Shown here: positions 6,909 through 10,025 of the stretch, piece by piece | How the letters are laid out: each line of letters starts with the position of its first letter | How positions within the stretch are numbered: the first letter of the stretch is position 1 | Notes under the pieces: model-generated | What the model was told of the DNA's origin: nothing | Database searches by the model: none | What the model saw: only the letters and a program-made list of their open reading frames with translations | Made by a program: the position numbers and the translations under genes | Source: Roseburia sp. CAG:309 | GTDB taxonomy: Bacteria; Bacillota; Clostridia; Lachnospirales; Lachnospiraceae | Direction of reading: 5' to 3' | Assembly (NCBI GenBank): GCA_000434115.1 | Contig: FR894023.1 | Coordinates: 16,095 to 26,119, forward strand | DNA: 10,025 nt

Positions 6909-7289
6909 ATGAAAACTTATACAATTACCGTAAATGGAACGGCTTATGATGTTACCGTAGAAGAGACAGCAGGCGGCGCAGCTCCTGCACCAGCAGCAAA
7001 AGCAGCCCCGGCGGCTCCAGCAGCAGCTCCGGCACCGGCACCTGCTCCGGCAAAAGCAGCAGGCGGCGCAGCAGGATCTGTAGAGATCAATGCACCGATG
7101 CCGGGTAAGATCCTGGATGTAAAAGCACAGCCGGGTGCAAGCGTTTCCCGTGGAGACGTTGTGTTGATTCTTGAGGCGATGAAGATGGAAAACGAAGTCG
7201 TAGCACCTCAGGATGGAACCATCGCAAGTATCAATGTAAATGTTGGTGATATGGTAGAGCCAGGAGCAGTTTTGGCCACAATGAACTAG
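6909..7289 (+). CDS. biotin carboxyl carrier protein (free-standing, MmdC/GcdC/1.3S type)
   Basis: A 126-residue carrier that holds biotin and shuttles the carboxyl group between carboxyltransferase active sites and the membrane subunit. Residues 1-18 form a short beta-strand segment (TYTITVNGTAYDVTV) typical of these carriers. Residues 21-56 are a flexible Ala/Pro/Gly linker. Residues 57-126 are the biotinyl domain with the EAMKMEN motif (89-95); Lys92 is the expected biotinylation site. Upstream is a strong AGGAGG with 8-base spacing. A 16-base direct repeat at 6967-6982 and 7057-7072 brackets the linker exactly 90 bases apart, in frame. This is the only biotin carrier in the operon, so both carboxyltransferases encoded here presumably use it. 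The short length, N-terminal strand and neighbours argue against the AccB carrier of fatty-acid synthesis. Confidence 0.93.
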   Translation: MKTYTITVNGTAYDVTVEETAGGAAPAPAAKAAPAAPAAAPAPAPAPAKAAGGAAGSVEINAPMPGKILDVKAQPGASVSRGDVVLILEAMKMENEVVAPQDGTIASINVNVGDMVEPGAVLATMN

Positions 7290-7317
7290 TCGATAGACAT
7301 AAGAACGGAGGATTAAG

Positions 7318-8436
7318 ATGGAAGTTTTACAAAATCTTATTCACCAGACAGCATTTGCAAACAATACATTGGATTGGCGTAATGTCGTCATGATCTTTGT
7401 GGCATTCCTCTTTTTGTTCCTTGCGATTAAAAAAGGGTATGAACCACTGCTTCTTGTGCCAATTGCGTTTGGTATGTTACTGGTTAATATTTATCCGTCG
7501 ATCATGGAACCGGGCGGATTGTTGGAATATTTCTTTAAATTGGACGAATGGTCGATCCTGCCATCTCTTATTTTCCTTGGAGTTGGTGCGATGACAGACT
7601 TTGGTCCGTTGATCGCAAATCCAAAGAGTTTTCTCTTGGGAGCGGCGGCACAGTTTGGTATCTTTGCCGCATACCTGCTTGCGATTGTATTGGGATTCAA
7701 TGGAAAAGCAGCAGCAGCGATCTCAATCATCGGTGGAGCCGATGGTCCTACCTCCATTTTCCTTGCCGGGAAACTGGGTCAGACAGATCTGATGGGATCG
7801 ATTGCCGTGGCAGCATATTCGTATATGTCACTGGTGCCGATCATCCAGCCACCGATCATGAAACTCCTTACAACAAAGAAGGAACGAGAGATCAAGATGG
7901 AACAGCTTCGTCCGGTTTCCAAACTGGAACGAATCCTTTTCCCAATCATTGTTACGACTGTGGTATGTTTGATCCTTCCAAGTACAGCACCTCTCGTAGG
8001 TATGTTGATGCTTGGTAACCTCTTCCGTGAATCCGGAGTGGTTCCACAGTTGATGGAAACAGCATCCAATGCAATGATGTATATCGTAGTTATCCTTCTT
8101 GGTACATCGGTAGGCGCAAAGACAAGTGGTGCAGAGTTTATCAAACCAGAGACATTGAAGATTGTTGTACTTGGTCTGGTGGCATTTGCTGTCGGTACAG
8201 CAGCCGGCGTTCTCTTTGGTAAATTGATGTGCAAAGTGACAAAGGGTAAAGTAAATCCTTTGATTGGTTCTGCCGGAGTATCGGCCGTTCCTATGGCAGC
8301 CCGTGTATCTCAGAAGGTTGGTTCGGAAGCAGATCCGACAAACTTCCTTTTGATGCATGCGATGGGACCAAACGTAGCCGGAGTTATCGGTACTGCAGTA
8401 GCAGCCGGTGTATTTATGGCAATATTTGGAATTTAA
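7318..8436 (+). CDS. sodium-translocating decarboxylase beta subunit (OadB/MmdB/GcdB family)
   Basis: Integral membrane subunit that decarboxylates carboxybiotin and uses the released energy to export Na+ (transport family 3.B.1). The 372-residue protein has many hydrophobic segments. The family's key motifs are present: IIGGADGPTSIFLAGKL (137-153) with Asp142 matching the essential aspartate of Klebsiella OadB, NPLIGSAGVSAVPMAARV (313-330), and MHAMGPNVAGVIG (346-358). Residues about 185-205 form a charged cytoplasmic loop. Translation starts at the ATG after GGAGG (7307-7311) with 6-base spacing. No truncation or frameshift is seen. The family does not tell which acid is decarboxylated; that is set by the carboxyltransferase partner, and two different types are encoded in this operon. 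Confidence 0.96.
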   Translation: MEVLQNLIHQTAFANNTLDWRNVVMIFVAFLFLFLAIKKGYEPLLLVPIAFGMLLVNIYPSIMEPGGLLEYFFKLDEWSILPSLIFLGVGAMTDFGPLIANPKSFLLGAAAQFGIFAAYLLAIVLGFNGKAAAAISIIGGADGPTSIFLAGKLGQTDLMGSIAVAAYSYMSLVPIIQPPIMKLLTTKKEREIKMEQLRPVSKLERILFPIIVTTVVCLILPSTAPLVGMLMLGNLFRESGVVPQLMETASNAMMYIVVILLGTSVGAKTSGAEFIKPETLKIVVLGLVAFAVGTAAGVLFGKLMCKVTKGKVNPLIGSAGVSAVPMAARVSQKVGSEADPTNFLLMHAMGPNVAGVIGTAVAAGVFMAIFGI

Positions 8437-8459
8437 TAAAATTATAGGAGGAAACTATC

Positions 8460-9875
8460 ATGGCAGAAAAGATTGAAAAAAAGCCGATTAAAATAACAGA
8501 AACTATTCTTCGTGATGCACACCAGTCATTGATCGCTACTCGTATGACGACCGAGCAGATGCTTCCTATCGTAGATAAGATGGATCAGGTCGGATTCCAT
8601 GCAGTAGAGTGCTGGGGCGGTGCTACATTTGATGCCTCTCTTCGTTTCTTGAAAGAAGATCCATGGGAGAGACTTCGTAAATTGCGTGCCGGTTTTAAAA
8701 ATACAAAACTGCAGATGCTGTTCCGTGGACAGAACATCCTTGGATACAATCATTATGCAGATGATGTAGTAGAATATTTCGTTCAGAAGTCAATTGCAAA
8801 CGGTATCGATATCATCCGTATTTTTGACTGTTTGAATGATATGCGTAACCTGGAAACTGCAGTAAAAGCAGCAAACAAAGAAAATGGTCATGCACAGATC
8901 GCCCTTTCTTATACACTGGGTGATGCTTATACATTAGATTATTGGAAAGATATGGCAAAGAAGATCGAAGATCTTGGTGCAAAATCACTTTGTATCAAAG
9001 ATATGGCCGGTCTTTTGACACCATATAAAGCAACCGAACTGGTTACCGCTCTGAAAGAGTCTGTAGACATTCCGATCGACCTGCATACACATTATACTTC
9101 CGGTGTAGCTTCCATGACGTATCTGAAAGCGGTAGAGGCAGGATGTGATATCATTGATACTGCAATGTCTCCATTTGCTCTCGGAACAAGCCAGCCGGCT
9201 ACCGAAGTTATGGTAGAGACATTCCGTGGAACACCATACGATACCGGATTGGATCAGAACCTTCTCGCTGAGATCGCAGAATACTTCCGCCCAATGCGTG
9301 AAGAAGCACTTGCAAGCGGTCTTATGAATACCAAAGTGCTTGGTGTTAATATCAAGACACTGATGTATCAGGTACCTGGTGGAATGCTTAGTAACCTCGT
9401 ATCCCAGTTGAAAGAAATGGGACAGGAAGACAAGTACGAAGCTGTACTGGAAGAAGTACCTCGTGTAAGAAAAGACTTTGGTGAGCCACCATTGGTTACT
9501 CCTTCTTCTCAGATCGTTGGTACTCAGGCAGTGCTCAATGTCGTATCCGGTGAGCGTTATAAGATGGTTACCAAAGAATCTAAGAAACTTCTTTCCGGTG
9601 AGTTCGGACAGACTGTAAAACCGTTTAATCCGGAAGTTCAGAAGAAGTGTATCGGTGATACGAAACCAATCACATGCCGTCCGGCCGATCTGATCAAGCC
9701 ACAGCTTGCAGATATCGAAAAAGAGATGGCTCAGTGGAAACAGCAGGACGAAGATGTATTGTCTTATGCATTGTTCCCACAGGTAGCTACGGAGTTCTTC
9801 AAATACCGTGAGGCACAGAAGACCAAAGTAGATCCAACTCTTGCGGACAAAGAAAATAAAGTATATCCGGTATAA
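8460..9875 (+). CDS. OadA/5S-type pyruvate/oxaloacetate carboxyltransferase, without biotin domain
   Basis: Cytoplasmic enzyme that transfers CO2 between oxaloacetate/pyruvate and carboxybiotin. It has 471 residues: an HMGL-like TIM barrel (about 10-280) with metal ligands Asp19 (in LRDAHQS), His209 and His211 (in DLHTHYTSG) and the expected carbamylated Lys180 (in CIKDMAG), then the conserved carboxylase (PYC_OADA) domain with NIKTLMYQVPGGMLSNL and FGEPPLVTPSSQIVGTQAV. It ends without a biotinyl domain, unlike Klebsiella OadA (about 600 residues) or PycB. In this it resembles the 5S subunit of Propionibacterium transcarboxylase, so it should use the separate carrier at 6909-7289. Last gene of the operon, 23 bases after the beta subunit gene, with AGGAGG at 8446-8451. 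It could act as oxaloacetate decarboxylase alpha subunit or in transcarboxylation; the sequence does not decide. Confidence 0.94.
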   Translation: MAEKIEKKPIKITETILRDAHQSLIATRMTTEQMLPIVDKMDQVGFHAVECWGGATFDASLRFLKEDPWERLRKLRAGFKNTKLQMLFRGQNILGYNHYADDVVEYFVQKSIANGIDIIRIFDCLNDMRNLETAVKAANKENGHAQIALSYTLGDAYTLDYWKDMAKKIEDLGAKSLCIKDMAGLLTPYKATELVTALKESVDIPIDLHTHYTSGVASMTYLKAVEAGCDIIDTAMSPFALGTSQPATEVMVETFRGTPYDTGLDQNLLAEIAEYFRPMREEALASGLMNTKVLGVNIKTLMYQVPGGMLSNLVSQLKEMGQEDKYEAVLEEVPRVRKDFGEPPLVTPSSQIVGTQAVLNVVSGERYKMVTKESKKLLSGEFGQTVKPFNPEVQKKCIGDTKPITCRPADLIKPQLADIEKEMAQWKQQDEDVLSYALFPQVATEFFKYREAQKTKVDPTLADKENKVYPV

Positions 9876-9897
9876 GGATATCATCTGACAGAATGAT

Positions 9898-9958
9898 AAG
9901 CCCGGGCAGACGTGTTACACTGCAAAGTGAAGCAAGGTTTGACCGGGCTTCTTTGTAA
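9898..9958 (+). terminator. probable terminator of the decarboxylase operon
   Basis: AAGCCCGG (9898-9905) pairs perfectly with CCGGGCTT (9943-9950), followed by CTTTGTAAT. The 37-nt interior contains a small nested hairpin (CACT-GCAA-AGTG, 9918-9929). It lies 22 bases after the last stop codon. The U-tract is poor and the loop long, so termination may be partial. The same stem could also serve a minus-strand gene entering from the right. Confidence 0.6.
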
Positions 9959-9959
9959 T

Positions 9960-10025
9960 CTAAAAGTAACTATTCAGGTCTCCCACCGTCCTCATTCGCA
10001 TTTTCGAACACTTCGTGTTCTTTCC
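9960..10025 (-). other. unassigned right-edge element: tail of a minus-strand ORF or part of a dispersed repeat
   Basis: On the minus strand a frame is open from the window edge to a TAG at 9962-9960. It encodes 21 residues ending MRTVGDLNSYF. The segment also contains a perfect short hairpin, GAACAC-TTC-GTGTTC (10006-10020). Either reading is possible: the C-terminus of a gene convergent with the operon, or an interspersed palindromic repeat of the kind found between genes in Clostridia. I do not recognise a protein family in the 21 residues, and too little is visible to decide. Confidence 0.3.

Noticed and set aside
8985..9884. 299-residue open frame on the minus strand
   Set aside because: Antisense to the conserved OadA/5S-type gene; rich in Cys, Phe, Trp and His as expected for a shadow frame.
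1326..9978. 12-base match between 1326-1337 and the reverse complement of 9967-9978 (cctgaatagtta)
   Set aside because: A few 12-base matches are expected by chance between strands in 10 kb, and one copy overlaps the glnN stop codon.

Overview
The window reads as chromosomal DNA of an anaerobic low-GC Firmicute, most likely a Clostridia/Lachnospiraceae-type gut organism. This rests on strong AGGAGG-type ribosome sites, AT-rich intergenic regions, a type III glutamine synthetase (GlnN), DacF-like D,D-carboxypeptidases, and an ATP-independent, biotin-dependent, sodium-pump decarboxylase operon. I cannot assign genus or species from the sequence alone.

Left half (1-4917): every gene is on the minus strand. 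From right to left these are a complete DacF/PBP5-type D-Ala-D-Ala carboxypeptidase (3688-4917), type III glutamine synthetase (1335-3446), a 104-residue secreted single-domain Big_2-like protein (894-1208), and a second D-Ala-D-Ala carboxypeptidase that runs off the left edge (1-819). Good intrinsic terminators lie after the complete carboxypeptidase (3555-3585) and after glnN (1244-1289). glnN has its own recognisable promoter (3517-3544), which places its true start at 3446 rather than at the upstream ATG at 3527.

Right half (5120-9875): one tightly spaced plus-strand operon of five genes. It encodes an MmdA/12S-type acyl-CoA carboxyltransferase homologue with unusual active-site loops, a small OadG/MmdD-type membrane subunit, a biotin carrier protein, the OadB/MmdB sodium-translocating decarboxylase beta subunit, and an OadA/5S-type pyruvate/oxaloacetate carboxyltransferase without a fused biotin domain. 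The first four genes follow the order of methylmalonyl-CoA decarboxylase operons, and the fifth adds a second carboxyltransferase. No biotin carboxylase is present, so carboxybiotin should come from a decarboxylated substrate (oxaloacetate and/or an acyl-CoA). It would then be consumed by the membrane subunit with Na+ export, or passed to the other carboxyltransferase as in a transcarboxylase. A divergent intergenic region (4918-5119) holds a good operon promoter with a palindrome just downstream. The operon ends at a hairpin (9898-9950).

The right edge (9960-10025) carries a short unexplained element. It is either the tail of a minus-strand gene or a dispersed repeat containing a perfect small hairpin. 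I saw no tRNA, rRNA, CRISPR array, insertion sequence or phage gene. No intergenic gap exceeds about 200 bases.
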